Numbered from the stretch's first letter, positions 7,763 to 16,744 are shown. The stretch is DNA of 39,930 nt from JAEDES01 sp045649455 (GCA_045649455.1 JAZRPV010000027.1:1-39930), one strand, 5' to 3'. The notes: a model not told the origin generated them from the sequence alone. Translations and numbers: made by a program.

Positions 7763-7791
7763 TTGAAAAAAATAAATTTGTATTTTATAAT
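7763..7791 (+). promoter_or_regulatory. metK promoter
   Basis: TTGAAA (7763-7768), 17-nt spacer, TATAAT (7786-7791). Start of transcription near 7798, just at the 5' edge of the riboswitch. Confidence 0.75.
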
Positions 7792-7799
7792 TTAGATAT

Positions 7800-7926
7800 A
7801 CTTTTATCAAGAGTGAGGGAGAGAATTAGCTCGTTGATCTCACACCAACCTGCATATGTAAGGTGGTAATGCTAATCGATAAGAAAGATATTATGATACA
7901 TAAAACTCTTTCTTAAGAGTTTTTTA
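7800..7926 (+). promoter_or_regulatory. SAM riboswitch (S-box / SAM-I type) with transcription terminator
   Basis: S-box landmarks in order: TATCAAGAG, GAGGGAGAGAATTAGCTC, TTGATCTCAC, CCAACC, AGGTGGTAATGCTAA and GAAAGATA. Three mutually exclusive helices can be drawn. P1 is TTTTATC (7802-7808) with GATAAGA (7878-7884). The antiterminator is AAGAAAGA (7881-7888) with TCTTTCTT (7907-7914). The terminator is ACTCTT/AAGAGT (7905-7920) followed by T6. Bound SAM stabilises P1, frees the terminator and switches metK off. The core differs from the textbook consensus (GCTC where GGCCC is usual), so this is a diverged member. A second 9-base complement, ACTTTTATC (7800-7808) with GATAAAAGT (about 7931-7939), could form an alternative long-range pairing beyond the terminator. 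Confidence 0.85.
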
Positions 7927-7954
7927 TTTTGATAAAAGTAAAGGAGGAGATTTT

Positions 7955-9040
7955 ATGAAAAGATATTTTACAAGTGAAGCGGTGACAGAGGGTCATCCAG
8001 ACAAAGTATGTGACAGAATTAGTGATAAAATTTTAGATTATGCACTTAGTCACGATAAGAATAGTCATATGGCGGTTGAAGCGACTATTAAAGATGAACT
8101 TATTTTAATTTATGGAGAAGCTAAATGTAGTGTTGAAATCCCATATGAAGAAATTGCGCTTAGTGTTATTCGAGATATTGGTTATACTGAAGAATATAAT
8201 GTTATGGTTAAGGTTGGAAAACAATCAAGTGAAATTGATAATGCAGTAGATGGAAAAGTACTTGGTGCAGGTGATCAAGGTATTATGTTTGGATATGCAT
8301 GTAATGAGACAGATGAATTAATGCCTTTACCAATTGTTTTGGCAAATAAGTTAGCTTATAGATTAACTGAGGTTAGAAAAAATGGATGTAATATTTTAAG
8401 ACCAGATGGAAAAACTCAAGTTACTGTTGAATATGACGATGATAAAGTTGTTAGAGTTGATACTATTGTAATTTCAACTCAACATATAGAAAATGTTTCT
8501 AAAGAAGAATTAGATGGTGTTTTGATGGGGATTGTTTCTGATGTTGTTCCGTCAAATTTATTGATTGATACTAAGTATTTATTTAATCCAAGTGGTTCGT
8601 TTGTTGTAGGTGGATCATTTGGGGATAGTGGTACAACTGGTAGAAAAATAGTATGTGATACATATGGAGGTATGGGTAGAATTGGTGGAGGATGTCTTAG
8701 CAGTAAAGATCCTACTAAAGTAGATAGAAGTGGCGCTTATTATGCTCGATATGTCGCTAAAAATATAGTTGCTCATGGCCTATGTGATCGTTGTGAAGTG
8801 CAAGTTTCTTATGCGATAGGTGTTGCGAATAATATTAGTTTATTTATTGAAACGTTTGGTATAGAAAAAGTATCTATGGATGAGATATATGATTTTGTAA
8901 ATAAGAATTTTAATTTTAGTGTATCTAATATAATAAATGAATTAGATTTACGTAATGTTTCTTATTATGATGTTAGTTGTTATGGACATTTTGGTAGAAG
9001 TGATTTAAATTTACCTTGGGAAAAGATTAAAAACATATAA
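7955..9040 (+). CDS. metK: S-adenosylmethionine synthetase
   Basis: 361 aa, shorter than the usual 380-400. It makes SAM from methionine and ATP. Motifs: SEAVTEGHPDKVCDRISD (residues 7-24, ATP and metal binding), the hallmark GAGDQGIMFGYA (104-115), and KDPTKVDRSGAYYARY near 248-263. The glycine-rich loop before it reads GGGCLSS where most family members have GGGAFSG. The C-terminal region with DLPWE-like NLPWEKI is retained. The missing length appears to come from shortened connecting loops. Start: ATG preceded by AAAGGAGGAG. Expression is controlled by the SAM riboswitch upstream; the enzyme supplies methyl donor to enzymes such as the RlmD homologue in this window. Confidence 0.96.
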   Translation: MKRYFTSEAVTEGHPDKVCDRISDKILDYALSHDKNSHMAVEATIKDELILIYGEAKCSVEIPYEEIALSVIRDIGYTEEYNVMVKVGKQSSEIDNAVDGKVLGAGDQGIMFGYACNETDELMPLPIVLANKLAYRLTEVRKNGCNILRPDGKTQVTVEYDDDKVVRVDTIVISTQHIENVSKEELDGVLMGIVSDVVPSNLLIDTKYLFNPSGSFVVGGSFGDSGTTGRKIVCDTYGGMGRIGGGCLSSKDPTKVDRSGAYYARYVAKNIVAHGLCDRCEVQVSYAIGVANNISLFIETFGIEKVSMDEIYDFVNKNFNFSVSNIINELDLRNVSYYDVSCYGHFGRSDLNLPWEKIKNI

Positions 9041-9072
9041 AAATATGTTATTATATTCTTGGAGGGATATAA

Positions 9073-10326
9073 ATGAATGAAATTAAATGTCCTAATTGTA
9101 GTACAGTGTTTCAAATTAACGAAGAAGATTATGATTCTATTGTAAAACAAGTAAGAGATAAAGAGTTTGAAAGAGAAATTAATTTAAGAGATGAACAAGC
9201 TAAAATAGATAAAGAAAATGCAGTTAAGATTGCAGAGAGTAAAAAAGATATTGAGATTACTAATTTAAAGAATGAGATTAAAAATATCGGAGAATCTACT
9301 AAAAATGATCTTGAAAAGAAGTTTAATGATGAATTGAATAAAAAAGAAATTGAAATTACTAATTTAAGAAATGAAATTAAACTTAAAGATAGTGAGACTA
9401 AGTTACTTGTACAAAATGCAGTAAGTGAAAAAGATAAAGAGATTGATAATTTAAGCAATAAATTAGAACTTAGTAAGAGTGAAGCTTTATTAAAAGAAAA
9501 ATCTATTATTGATGGTTACGAAGATAAGATTCGTAATAAAGATGAACAAATTGCTTATTATAAAGATTTTAAAGCTAGACAATCTACTAAGATGATTGGT
9601 GAATCTTTAGAGGCGCATTGCCATACTGAGTTTAATAAACTTAGACCTTTATTTAGTAATGCTTATTTTGAAAAAGATAATGATGCGAAGACTGGTTCTA
9701 AAGGAGATTTTATCTTTAGAGATTATGATGATGAAGGTACTGAGATTGTTTCTATTATGTTTGAAATGAAGAATGAAGCAGATGAGACTGCTACTAAACA
9801 TAAGAATGAAGATTTCTTTAAAGAATTAGATAAAGATCGTAAAGAGAAAAATTGTGAGTATGCAGTATTAGTTTCTTTACTTGAAATTGATAATGAATAT
9901 TATAATTCTGGTATAGTTGATGTTTCATATAAGTATGAAAAAATGTATGTAATTAGACCACAATTCTTTATACCTTTAATTACATTAATTAGAGGACTTG
10001 CAGTTAATTCATTAAAGTATAAAAAAGAATTAGAAGTTATTCAAAATCAAAATATTGATATTAGACACTTTGAAGATAACATGAATAGTTTTAAAGAAGC
10101 TTTTGGTCGTAATTATAGACTTGCTAGTGAAAGATTTTCTAAAGCGATTGAAGAGATTGATAAGACTATTGATCATTTACAAAAAACAAAAGAAAATTTA
10201 CTTAAGAGTGTAGATAATCTTAGACTTGCAAATAATAAGGCGGAAGATCTTACTATTAAGAAATTAACTAATGGTAGTGAGACTATGGCTAAGATGTTTG
10301 AAGAGTTGAAAAAAGAAGAGGAATAA
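9073..10326 (+). CDS. DUF2130 domain protein with long coiled coil
   Basis: 417 aa. An N-terminal CPNC pair (C6, C9) suggests half a zinc ribbon. Residues about 20-175 are a charged coiled coil with near-repeats of EITNLKNEIK and EITNLRNEIK. The C-terminal DUF2130 domain includes MIGESLEAHC, TGSKGDFIFRD, FEMKNEADETATKHKNEDFF and CEYAVLVSLLE; the D, E and K positions recall a restriction-endonuclease-like fold, which would suit nucleic-acid cleavage, but that is inference. The role of DUF2130 proteins is not established. It starts 33 bases after metK with its own GGAGGG site and ends one base before ispH. Confidence 0.88.
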   Translation: MNEIKCPNCSTVFQINEEDYDSIVKQVRDKEFEREINLRDEQAKIDKENAVKIAESKKDIEITNLKNEIKNIGESTKNDLEKKFNDELNKKEIEITNLRNEIKLKDSETKLLVQNAVSEKDKEIDNLSNKLELSKSEALLKEKSIIDGYEDKIRNKDEQIAYYKDFKARQSTKMIGESLEAHCHTEFNKLRPLFSNAYFEKDNDAKTGSKGDFIFRDYDDEGTEIVSIMFEMKNEADETATKHKNEDFFKELDKDRKEKNCEYAVLVSLLEIDNEYYNSGIVDVSYKYEKMYVIRPQFFIPLITLIRGLAVNSLKYKKELEVIQNQNIDIRHFEDNMNSFKEAFGRNYRLASERFSKAIEEIDKTIDHLQKTKENLLKSVDNLRLANNKAEDLTIKKLTNGSETMAKMFEELKKEEE

Positions 10327-10327
10327 G

Positions 10328-11158
10328 ATGATTGAAGTAGGTAAGACAGCAGGATTTTGTGGTGGAGTTAGTCTTTGCATTAAAAGACTTAATGAAGAAA
10401 TAGAAACTAATGATGTAGTTTATTGCTTAGGCGAAGTAGTTCATAATAAAGATGTAGTATCTGATTTTGAAGAAAAAGGAGTTATCTTTGTAGATAGTTT
10501 AGATGATATTCCAGATGGAAGTATTGTTGCTTTTAGAGCACATGGTGTAGTTAAGAGTATATATGAAGATGCAGAAAGACGTGGTATGAGAGTCGTTGAT
10601 TTAACTTGTCCTAAGGTATTTAATATTAGAAATATTGTTAAACCTTATTTAGAAGATTCTTATATTATTTTAATTGCGCAAAAGAGTCATCCTGAGGCTT
10701 TAAGTACTATTAGTTTTTGTGGTGAAAATTCTTGTATAGTTGAAGATATTTCTGACTTAGATGAAGTTGTTGGAATTATTAAAGATTTTGATAGAGTAGT
10801 TGTTATTGCTCAAACAACTTTTAATGAAGAAAAATTCTTAAAATATTGTGATGTTATTAGAGATAGTTATTTAGGAGAATTAATTATTAAGAATACTATT
10901 TGTAATGCAACACATATTCGTCAAGAAGAAACTAGAGAGATGGCTAAAAATAAAGATACTATGATTATAATTGGTGGGAAGAATAGCTCTAATACTCGTA
11001 AATTATATGATATTAGTAGTGAGTTTTGTTCTAATACTTTAATATGTGAAAATGTATCCGATTTAGATATTTCTAAAGTATTTGGAAATGTTGGTATTAT
11101 GGCCGGAGCATCCACTCCAAAGAATGTTATAGATGATGTAGTAAAAGTAGTTAGTTAG
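10328..11158 (+). CDS. ispH: 4-hydroxy-3-methylbut-2-enyl diphosphate reductase (IspH/LytB)
   Basis: 276 aa, normal length. It catalyses the last step of the MEP isoprenoid pathway, giving IPP and DMAPP. The three iron-sulfur cysteines are C11 (GFCGGV), C94 (DLTCPKV) and C192 (TICNAT). Substrate-contacting H39 (VVHN), H72 (RAHGV), H121 and E123 (SHPEA) are present, as is the C-terminal AGASTPK motif. It shows that this organism makes isoprenoids by the MEP route. It follows the DUF2130 gene by one base, so the two form an operon. Confidence 0.96.
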   Translation: MIEVGKTAGFCGGVSLCIKRLNEEIETNDVVYCLGEVVHNKDVVSDFEEKGVIFVDSLDDIPDGSIVAFRAHGVVKSIYEDAERRGMRVVDLTCPKVFNIRNIVKPYLEDSYIILIAQKSHPEALSTISFCGENSCIVEDISDLDEVVGIIKDFDRVVVIAQTTFNEEKFLKYCDVIRDSYLGELIIKNTICNATHIRQEETREMAKNKDTMIIIGGKNSSNTRKLYDISSEFCSNTLICENVSDLDISKVFGNVGIMAGASTPKNVIDDVVKVVS

Positions 11159-11173
11159 TAACTACTTTTTTTG
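11143..11173 (+). terminator. terminator after ispH
   Basis: AAGTAGTTA (11145-11153) pairs perfectly with TAACTACTT (11159-11167), followed by T6; the stem overlaps the ispH stop codon. Confidence 0.85.
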
Positions 11174-11231
11174 TAAAGTGTGTGAAATTATGTGAAATGA
11201 TGCATATTTTTAATTGGGATGTTTTGTTTTG

Positions 11232-11240
11232 TGATATAAT
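11232..11240 (+). promoter_or_regulatory. extended -10 promoter for hlyIII-alr
   Basis: TGATATAAT (TGn plus TATAAT at 11235-11240). A possible -35 TTGGGA lies 15 nt upstream, rather short. Confidence 0.55.
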
Positions 11241-11263
11241 TTTTATTACTTGGAGATGATTAA

Positions 11264-11920
11264 ATGAGTTTAAAAGATAAAATAGAAATACCTAAATATA
11301 GTTTAGGAGAAGAATTAGTTAGTGCGATTAGTCATGGGATAGGTGGATTGCTTTCTGTTGCGGCACTTGTATTATGCGTTGTGTTTAGTGCAATACATCA
11401 TGATCCTTATGCCGTTGTAAGTAGTGTTATATATGGTTCAACATCAATAATTTTATATACTATGTCTACTTTATATCATTCATTTAAAGTTAATAATGCT
11501 AAAAGAGTATTTAGAATTATTGATCATTGTAGTATTTTCTTACTTATTGCAGGAACTTATACACCATATGCGTTAGTTGCATTACCAAGAAATATTGGTT
11601 GGTGGATCTTTGGTATTAACTGGGGATGTGCTGCAATTGGTATTACATTAAATGCCATTGATATGAAAAAATATAAGAAGTTCAGTATGATTTTATATTT
11701 AATTATGGGTTGGTTAATTGTATTTACATTTGGTGATTTAATGAAAGCGGTAGATATCGGATGTATTTATTTATCGCTTGCAGCAGGAATTTTATATACT
11801 ATTGGAGCGATTCTTTATGGAGTTGGAAAGAAGAAAAAATATATTCATTCGGTATTCCATTTCTTTGTACTTGCTGCTAGTGTATTGTTCTTCTTTGCAA
11901 TATTTTTATATATAATTTAG
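11264..11920 (+). CDS. hemolysin III family (PAQR-like) membrane protein
   Basis: 218 aa with seven predicted spans. The PAQR/HlyIII signature residues are present: GEELVSAISHGIG in the first segment (E and H), STLYHS after the second, RIIDHCSIFLLIAGTYTPY (D-H and the GTYTP motif), and the C-terminal HSVFHFFV histidines. Together these would coordinate a metal, probably zinc, as in adiponectin receptors. The bacterial members (YqfA, YplQ) are inner-membrane proteins of uncertain function, possibly lipid hydrolases tuning membrane fluidity. Nine bases separate it from alr, so they share a transcript. Confidence 0.9.
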   Translation: MSLKDKIEIPKYSLGEELVSAISHGIGGLLSVAALVLCVVFSAIHHDPYAVVSSVIYGSTSIILYTMSTLYHSFKVNNAKRVFRIIDHCSIFLLIAGTYTPYALVALPRNIGWWIFGINWGCAAIGITLNAIDMKKYKKFSMILYLIMGWLIVFTFGDLMKAVDIGCIYLSLAAGILYTIGAILYGVGKKKKYIHSVFHFFVLAASVLFFFAIFLYII

Positions 11921-11929
11921 GAGAGATTT

Positions 11930-12991
11930 ATGAGAAAGACTTTTTGTGAAGTTAATTTAAGAAATCTAAAAAGTAATGTCGAAAAAATAATTAATAAGTA
12001 TAATGATTATTCTTATTATTTTGGTGTTGTTAAAGCTGATTGTTATGGACATGGTGATTTAAAATCAATTCAATCTATTATAGATGGTGGATGTAATTAT
12101 TTAGCGGTTGCAACATTAAAAGAAGCTTGGCATATAAGATTTAATTTTAAAGATATTCCAATACTATTTTTAGGATGTATAAATTCTGATGATATTAGTA
12201 TGTGTATAAGTAATAATATTACAATATCTATATGTAATTTAGAACAAGCTAGAGATATTTATGAATATAGTAGAAAATATGATTGTAGTGGTTTGAAATG
12301 CCATATTAAGATTAATACAGGTATGAATAGATTAGGTATTTCAAATAAAGAAGAATTTTTAGAAGTATTAGGATTACTTGATAATATTGAAATTGAAGGT
12401 GTTTATTCTCATATATATGAGGCATCTAATGAAAGTGTTTATGTAAAACAACTTAGTATGTTTTCTGATATTGTAAAATCTATTAATACTGATGGTATGA
12501 TTATTCATTTATCTGCTAGTGAAGCGTTAGTTAATTATGAAAAACCTGAATTTGTAAATGGATGTAGATTAGGTATTGTAATGTATGGGTTCACTGATAA
12601 GTTGGAACTTGATTCTACTTTTAGAGTAGTGAGTGAAGTTATTCAAATTAATACTTTAAATAAAGGAGACTCTTTAGGTTATAATGGTATGTATCAAGCT
12701 AGTGTAGATAATGAAAAGATTGCAGTTATTCCTATTGGGTATGCTGATGGAATTATTAGAAAAAATACAGGTAGATATGTATATATTAATAATAAAAAAT
12801 ATAATATAGTTGGTAATATTTGTATGGATATGTTATTTGTAAAAATAGATGATTCTGTTAAGGTTTTTGATCAAGTAGAATTACTTAGAGATAATGAACA
12901 TATTAACTATGTAAGTGAATATTTAGAAACTATTCCATATGAAGTTATGTGTACAATTAGTAAGAGAGTTGAAAGAGTTTATGTATTGTAA
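11930..12991 (+). CDS. alr: alanine racemase
   Basis: 353 aa. It interconverts L- and D-alanine with PLP and feeds peptidoglycan synthesis (compare murC in this window). The PLP lysine is K35 in VVKADCYGHG. INTGMNRLGI, the second catalytic tyrosine in SLGYNGMY (about 246), GYADGI and GNICMDML are all present, and the C-terminal SKRVERVYV motif is intact. The PLP loop reads KADCYGHG rather than the common KANAYGHG. Start: ATG with GGAGAG upstream. Confidence 0.95.
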   Translation: MRKTFCEVNLRNLKSNVEKIINKYNDYSYYFGVVKADCYGHGDLKSIQSIIDGGCNYLAVATLKEAWHIRFNFKDIPILFLGCINSDDISMCISNNITISICNLEQARDIYEYSRKYDCSGLKCHIKINTGMNRLGISNKEEFLEVLGLLDNIEIEGVYSHIYEASNESVYVKQLSMFSDIVKSINTDGMIIHLSASEALVNYEKPEFVNGCRLGIVMYGFTDKLELDSTFRVVSEVIQINTLNKGDSLGYNGMYQASVDNEKIAVIPIGYADGIIRKNTGRYVYINNKKYNIVGNICMDMLFVKIDDSVKVFDQVELLRDNEHINYVSEYLETIPYEVMCTISKRVERVYVL

Positions 12992-13007
12992 TAACTCTTT
13001 TTTTATT
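12972..13007 (+). terminator. terminator after alr
   Basis: AAAGAGTT (12972-12979) pairs with AACTCTTT (12993-13000), followed by T5. The -35 of the next gene lies in the loop. Confidence 0.7.
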
Positions 13008-13014
13008 TTATAAT
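12986..13014 (+). promoter_or_regulatory. promoter for the CNNM/CorC-like gene
   Basis: TTGTAA (12986-12991, overlapping the alr stop), 17-nt spacer, TATAAT (13009-13014). Confidence 0.6.
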
Positions 13015-13043
13015 TATTTATAGTTATAATAGGAGATGAATAT

Positions 13044-14123
13044 ATGTTAATTAGCATATTAGTATTAGTTATTTTAGTTTTTGTTAATGGGTTATTTTCA
13101 GCTACAGAAATTGCTTTTTTATCTATTAATAAATATCGTTTAAGTAAAGAAGTTAAGAAAGGTAATAAGAAAGCTAAAAAGATAGTTAAATTATTAGATG
13201 ATTCTAGTAGTTTTTTATCGGCAATACAAATTGCGATTACTTTATCTGGTTTTTTAGCTAGTGCTTTTGCAGCAGAAAGCTTTGCTAGTGAGATAGCTGA
13301 TTATATTAATATATCTTTTTTATCTTATAGTACAGTTGAAAATATTTTAGTAGTTTTAATTACATTAATTTTGTCTTATTTTACATTAGTATTTGGTGAA
13401 TTAGTTCCTAAAAAAGTTGGACTTGCTTCTTCAGATAGAATTGCTTTTGCAATGGTTGATGTAATAGATTTTGTTATTATTGTTTGTAAACCATTTATTT
13501 TATTGTTAAAGTTTTCTACGGATATAGTATGTAAAATATTAGGGGTTAAAGAAAAGAAAACTAATGATGAAGATGATCTAAAGGGTAATATTGCTGATTC
13601 AGGATTAGAGGAATTAGAAAAACAATTATTATTAAATATATTTGAATTTAATGATGTTACTGTTAGTGATGTTATGACTGAGAAAAGAAAAGTATTTATT
13701 GTTAATGAAAATATGACAAAAGAAGAAATTTATAAGATTGTTAAAAAATCTGGATATACTAGATTTCCAGTTTTAGATGATAATGATAAAGTAGTGGGAA
13801 TTTTAAATGTAAAAGATTTAATTGTTAATAGAACTGAAACATTTGATTTAAAAGTTCATATTAGAAAACCTATAAATTTAAAAAGTACAATGATTATTGA
13901 TGATGCTTTCTTACTTTTAAATTCTAAACGTGAAGGAATGGCTATTGTTGTTGATGATAATAAAGAGTTTATAGGTGTTGTTACTTTAGAAGATATACTT
14001 GAAAGTGTAGTTGGAAATATCTTCGATGAATATGATAAAACTGGTAGTGAAGTTGTTGAATTTGGGACAATATCTACTGATAATTTAGTAAAAGAAAAAG
14101 ATAATGATTCTGAGATAATTTAG
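13044..14123 (+). CDS. CNNM/CorC (hemolysin C) family transporter, lacking the C-terminal domain
   Basis: 359 aa. The N-terminal DUF21/CNNM membrane domain (about 1-175, three to four spans) carries GLFSATEIAFLSINKYRL and FGELVPKKVGLASSDRIA, both family hallmarks. A CBS pair follows (about 205-330: VMTEKRKVF, GYTRFPVLDD, GIVTLED-like GVVTLEDILESVVGNI). Most relatives run to about 430-450 aa with a CorC_HlyC domain after the CBS pair; here only a short acidic tail remains. CNNM proteins are linked to Mg2+ or Na+ transport, with CBS domains sensing nucleotides. The gene is intact and ends in its own terminator, so the short form looks natural. Confidence 0.9.
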   Translation: MLISILVLVILVFVNGLFSATEIAFLSINKYRLSKEVKKGNKKAKKIVKLLDDSSSFLSAIQIAITLSGFLASAFAAESFASEIADYINISFLSYSTVENILVVLITLILSYFTLVFGELVPKKVGLASSDRIAFAMVDVIDFVIIVCKPFILLLKFSTDIVCKILGVKEKKTNDEDDLKGNIADSGLEELEKQLLLNIFEFNDVTVSDVMTEKRKVFIVNENMTKEEIYKIVKKSGYTRFPVLDDNDKVVGILNVKDLIVNRTETFDLKVHIRKPINLKSTMIIDDAFLLLNSKREGMAIVVDDNKEFIGVVTLEDILESVVGNIFDEYDKTGSEVVEFGTISTDNLVKEKDNDSEII

Positions 14124-14147
14124 AAACTAAATTTTAGTTTCTTTTTT
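14121..14147 (+). terminator. terminator after the CNNM gene
   Basis: GAAACTAA (14123-14130) pairs with TTAGTTTC (14134-14141) and is followed by T6. Confidence 0.8.
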
Positions 14148-14176
14148 GTTTATGTTGCTTTTATTTTATTTTTGTG

Positions 14177-14185
14177 TGGTATAAT
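14177..14185 (+). promoter_or_regulatory. extended -10 promoter for the SDR-folD operon
   Basis: TGGTATAAT with a perfect TATAAT at 14180-14185; TTGCTT (14155-14160) is a weak -35 at 19 nt. Confidence 0.55.
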
Positions 14186-14210
14186 TATTTTAATGATAGT
14201 GGAGGTTAAA

Positions 14211-15014
14211 ATGAAGACTGTTGTAATTACTGGTAGTGCTAGAGGATTAGGATTATGTATGGCTAAAATATTTAGAATGAATAATTTTAATGTTGTTATT
14301 AGTGATCTTAGAGAAGAATCTTTAGTTTCTGCTGAAGAAGAATTATTAAAAGTAAATGGGAATGGTAAAGTAAGTCACTTTATATGTGATGTTACTAAGA
14401 GTGAAGATATTTCTAATTTAATTAAAAATACTGTAGAAGAATATAATGAGATTGATATTTGGATTAATAATGCAGGGGTTAATCAACCGGATAAAGCATT
14501 ATGGGAATTAAGTGAAAAAGAAATCGATCTTGTTTTAGGCATAGATTTAAAAGGTGCAGTAATGGGTTCTAAATTAGTAATGGAAGAAATGCTTAAACAT
14601 CATAAAGGTGCAATTTATAATATTGAAGGATATGGATCTAATGATGCAATGATGTTAGGGTTAAATATGTATGGCACTAGTAAAAGAGCTATTACACATT
14701 TTACTCAAGCACTTGCAAAAGAAAATAAAGAAAGAAATACTGGAATTATTATAGGCAGACTTTCTCCTGGTATTATGATTACTGATTTTATTACGAATGC
14801 TTTAGGTAATGGTGAGAAGATAGAATTACCTGAAAAGACTAAGAAAGTTTATAATATTTTAGGAGATTATCCTGATGTTGTAAGTGAATTTTTAGTTACA
14901 GAAATGATTAAAAACACTAAAAATAATGCACATATTAATTGGTTAACAAATGGTAAAGCGGCATGGAGATTTATGACTGCAGGATTTAATAAGAGAGATT
15001 TTTTTAATAAGTAG
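14211..15014 (+). CDS. short-chain dehydrogenase/reductase
   Basis: 267 aa from the ATG at 14211 (GGAGGTTAAA just upstream); the frame is open for 13 codons before it but that part overlaps the -10. Rossmann fold with TGSARGLGL (NAD(P) binding, TGxxxGxG), ICDVT, NNAG, and the catalytic pair in YGTSKRAITHF (YxxxK). The region before it, NIEGYGSND, and the C-terminal SPGIMITDF resemble the NYC1/chlorophyll-b-reductase-like branch of the SDRs, but the substrate here cannot be inferred. First gene of a probable operon with folD, an anchored protein and a papain-like hydrolase. Confidence 0.9.
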   Translation: MKTVVITGSARGLGLCMAKIFRMNNFNVVISDLREESLVSAEEELLKVNGNGKVSHFICDVTKSEDISNLIKNTVEEYNEIDIWINNAGVNQPDKALWELSEKEIDLVLGIDLKGAVMGSKLVMEEMLKHHKGAIYNIEGYGSNDAMMLGLNMYGTSKRAITHFTQALAKENKERNTGIIIGRLSPGIMITDFITNALGNGEKIELPEKTKKVYNILGDYPDVVSEFLVTEMIKNTKNNAHINWLTNGKAAWRFMTAGFNKRDFFNK

Positions 15015-15026
15015 TAGGTAGGGTTT

Positions 15027-15929
15027 ATGGAAAAAAAGATGAATGGCACTTTAGTTAGTAAAGTTTTATATGAAGAATTAAGAAATTATTTAGAAACTAA
15101 AAGAAAAAAGAAATGTAAGATAATTGATATTTCTATTGGGGATGATTTTGGTGGACAGATGTATGCTGAAATGAAAAAGAAAAAAGTTGAAGCAGAAACT
15201 GGAATTCCATTTGAAAGTGTTCATTATGATTGTATTGAATTGGAAGATTTATATGCTGAGATTGATAGAATTAATAAAGATAAGACTATTTATGGTGTGA
15301 TGATTCAATTACCATTACCTGGAAATTTACGTGAACATGAACGAGATATTTTAGATAGAATTAGTCCATTAAAAGATGTTGATGGTTTAACTAGTAAGAG
15401 TTTAGGTAATTTAATGGTAGGGAATAGTACTTTTGTACCTTGTACCCCTAAAGGAATTATTGTGTTACTTAAAGCATATGGAGTAGATTTGGTTGGTAAG
15501 AGTGTATCAATTATTAATAGAAGTAATATCGTAGGGAAACCACTTAGCGAATTATTTCTAATGGAAAATGCTACTCCTACAGTATGTCATTCTAAGACTG
15601 AAGATTTAAGTTATGTTACTAAAAATAGTGATATTGTAGTTGCGGCTTTAAATAAGAAAGAATTTATTGATAGTAGTTTTATTAGCAATGGAACTGTTAT
15701 TGTAGATGTTGGAGTACATAGAAATAGTGAAGGTAAAACTGTTGGTGATGTTAAGTTTGATGATGTTTATAGTAAGAGTAGTCTTATTACACCTCCTACA
15801 GGTGGAGTAGGTCCTATGACTATTTGTATGCTTTGTTATAATTCTGCTTATAGTATTTATGGGGATGAAGTTTGGGATGTACTTGATAATGGTATTGAAA
15901 AAGCTAAAGTATTAGTAAAGGAAAAATAA
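15027..15929 (+). CDS. folD: bifunctional methylene-THF dehydrogenase / methenyl-THF cyclohydrolase
   Basis: 300 aa. It interconverts 5,10-methylene-, methenyl- and 10-formyl-tetrahydrofolate. Landmarks: IGDDFGGQMYAEMKKKK (Y and catalytic K of the family YxxxK), GVMIQLPLPG, SPLKDVDGLT, the nucleotide-binding NRSNIVGKPLS, and the C-terminal TPPTGGVGPMT. NRS replaces the more usual GRS. Start: ATG 12 bases after the SDR stop, with AGGTAGGG upstream. Confidence 0.95.
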   Translation: MEKKMNGTLVSKVLYEELRNYLETKRKKKCKIIDISIGDDFGGQMYAEMKKKKVEAETGIPFESVHYDCIELEDLYAEIDRINKDKTIYGVMIQLPLPGNLREHERDILDRISPLKDVDGLTSKSLGNLMVGNSTFVPCTPKGIIVLLKAYGVDLVGKSVSIINRSNIVGKPLSELFLMENATPTVCHSKTEDLSYVTKNSDIVVAALNKKEFIDSSFISNGTVIVDVGVHRNSEGKTVGDVKFDDVYSKSSLITPPTGGVGPMTICMLCYNSAYSIYGDEVWDVLDNGIEKAKVLVKEK

Positions 15930-15930
15930 T

Positions 15931-16728
15931 ATGAAAAAGAAGAATAAAAGTAATAATAAATCATTAGTTATAGTTTGTATTTTATTAGTTGTTATAGGAT
16001 TATTTATCTTATTTAAAGCATCTACTTGGGGTATTTATAAATCATTACTTTCTGATATTGGTGATATGCATGAAGTGATCGATGGTTATAAAAATAGTGA
16101 AGATGTTACAATAGATAAAAAAGAAGTAGATGAATATTTAGAATTTGAATGGTTTGATGTAGGAAATTATTTTAAACAATTTAAACATGATCCTAGTCAA
16201 ACAACTGAATGGAATGAAACATTTTATCAATATGATGGAGAGAAAAAAGTAGGAATGTTTTCTGTTGGAACATTTGAATCATTATTAAATGGAATTAAAG
16301 AAGATGAACTTATGTTTATTGGTGGATACGATACTTCACCTAGATTAGATTTTGGTCAAATGTTTTATTGTAATTTTGATGATTTTATAGAAGAAAAAAA
16401 TATAAAAGATGATGCTGATTTAGTTAGAGAATTTGCTAAGTATGATTATGATAAGAAATATGGTCTTTTTACTAGTTTAGATAAGCTTAGAGAAGACTAC
16501 TCAATTAGATTAATTTCATCAATAGCATTGCCAAGTGTAGATAAAATATATTATATTAATGGTGTACATAAAGGTTATATGTTTGAACTTGTTAATGAAG
16601 AGAAAGGGACTAGATTATACGAGGTTGATTTATTTAAAGATGGTAAACGCTACATTTTATCAGTTTTAAGTAATAATTTTAATCTTGATATGATGAAAGA
16701 GGTTATTGGTACGATTAAACTAAAATAG
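15931..16728 (+). CDS. membrane-anchored extracytoplasmic protein, unknown function
   Basis: 265 aa. Short basic start, one membrane span (about 10-30, SLVIVCILLVVIGLFILF), then a hydrophilic outer domain with no cysteines. I recognise no domain. It starts one base after folD, so translation is coupled. The same N-anchored plan is seen in the proteins at 3885 and 37713, but I see no sequence similarity among them. Confidence 0.75.
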   Translation: MKKKNKSNNKSLVIVCILLVVIGLFILFKASTWGIYKSLLSDIGDMHEVIDGYKNSEDVTIDKKEVDEYLEFEWFDVGNYFKQFKHDPSQTTEWNETFYQYDGEKKVGMFSVGTFESLLNGIKEDELMFIGGYDTSPRLDFGQMFYCNFDDFIEEKNIKDDADLVREFAKYDYDKKYGLFTSLDKLREDYSIRLISSIALPSVDKIYYINGVHKGYMFELVNEEKGTRLYEVDLFKDGKRYILSVLSNNFNLDMMKEVIGTIKLK

Positions 16729-16744
16729 AAGTGAGGCTGTTAGT

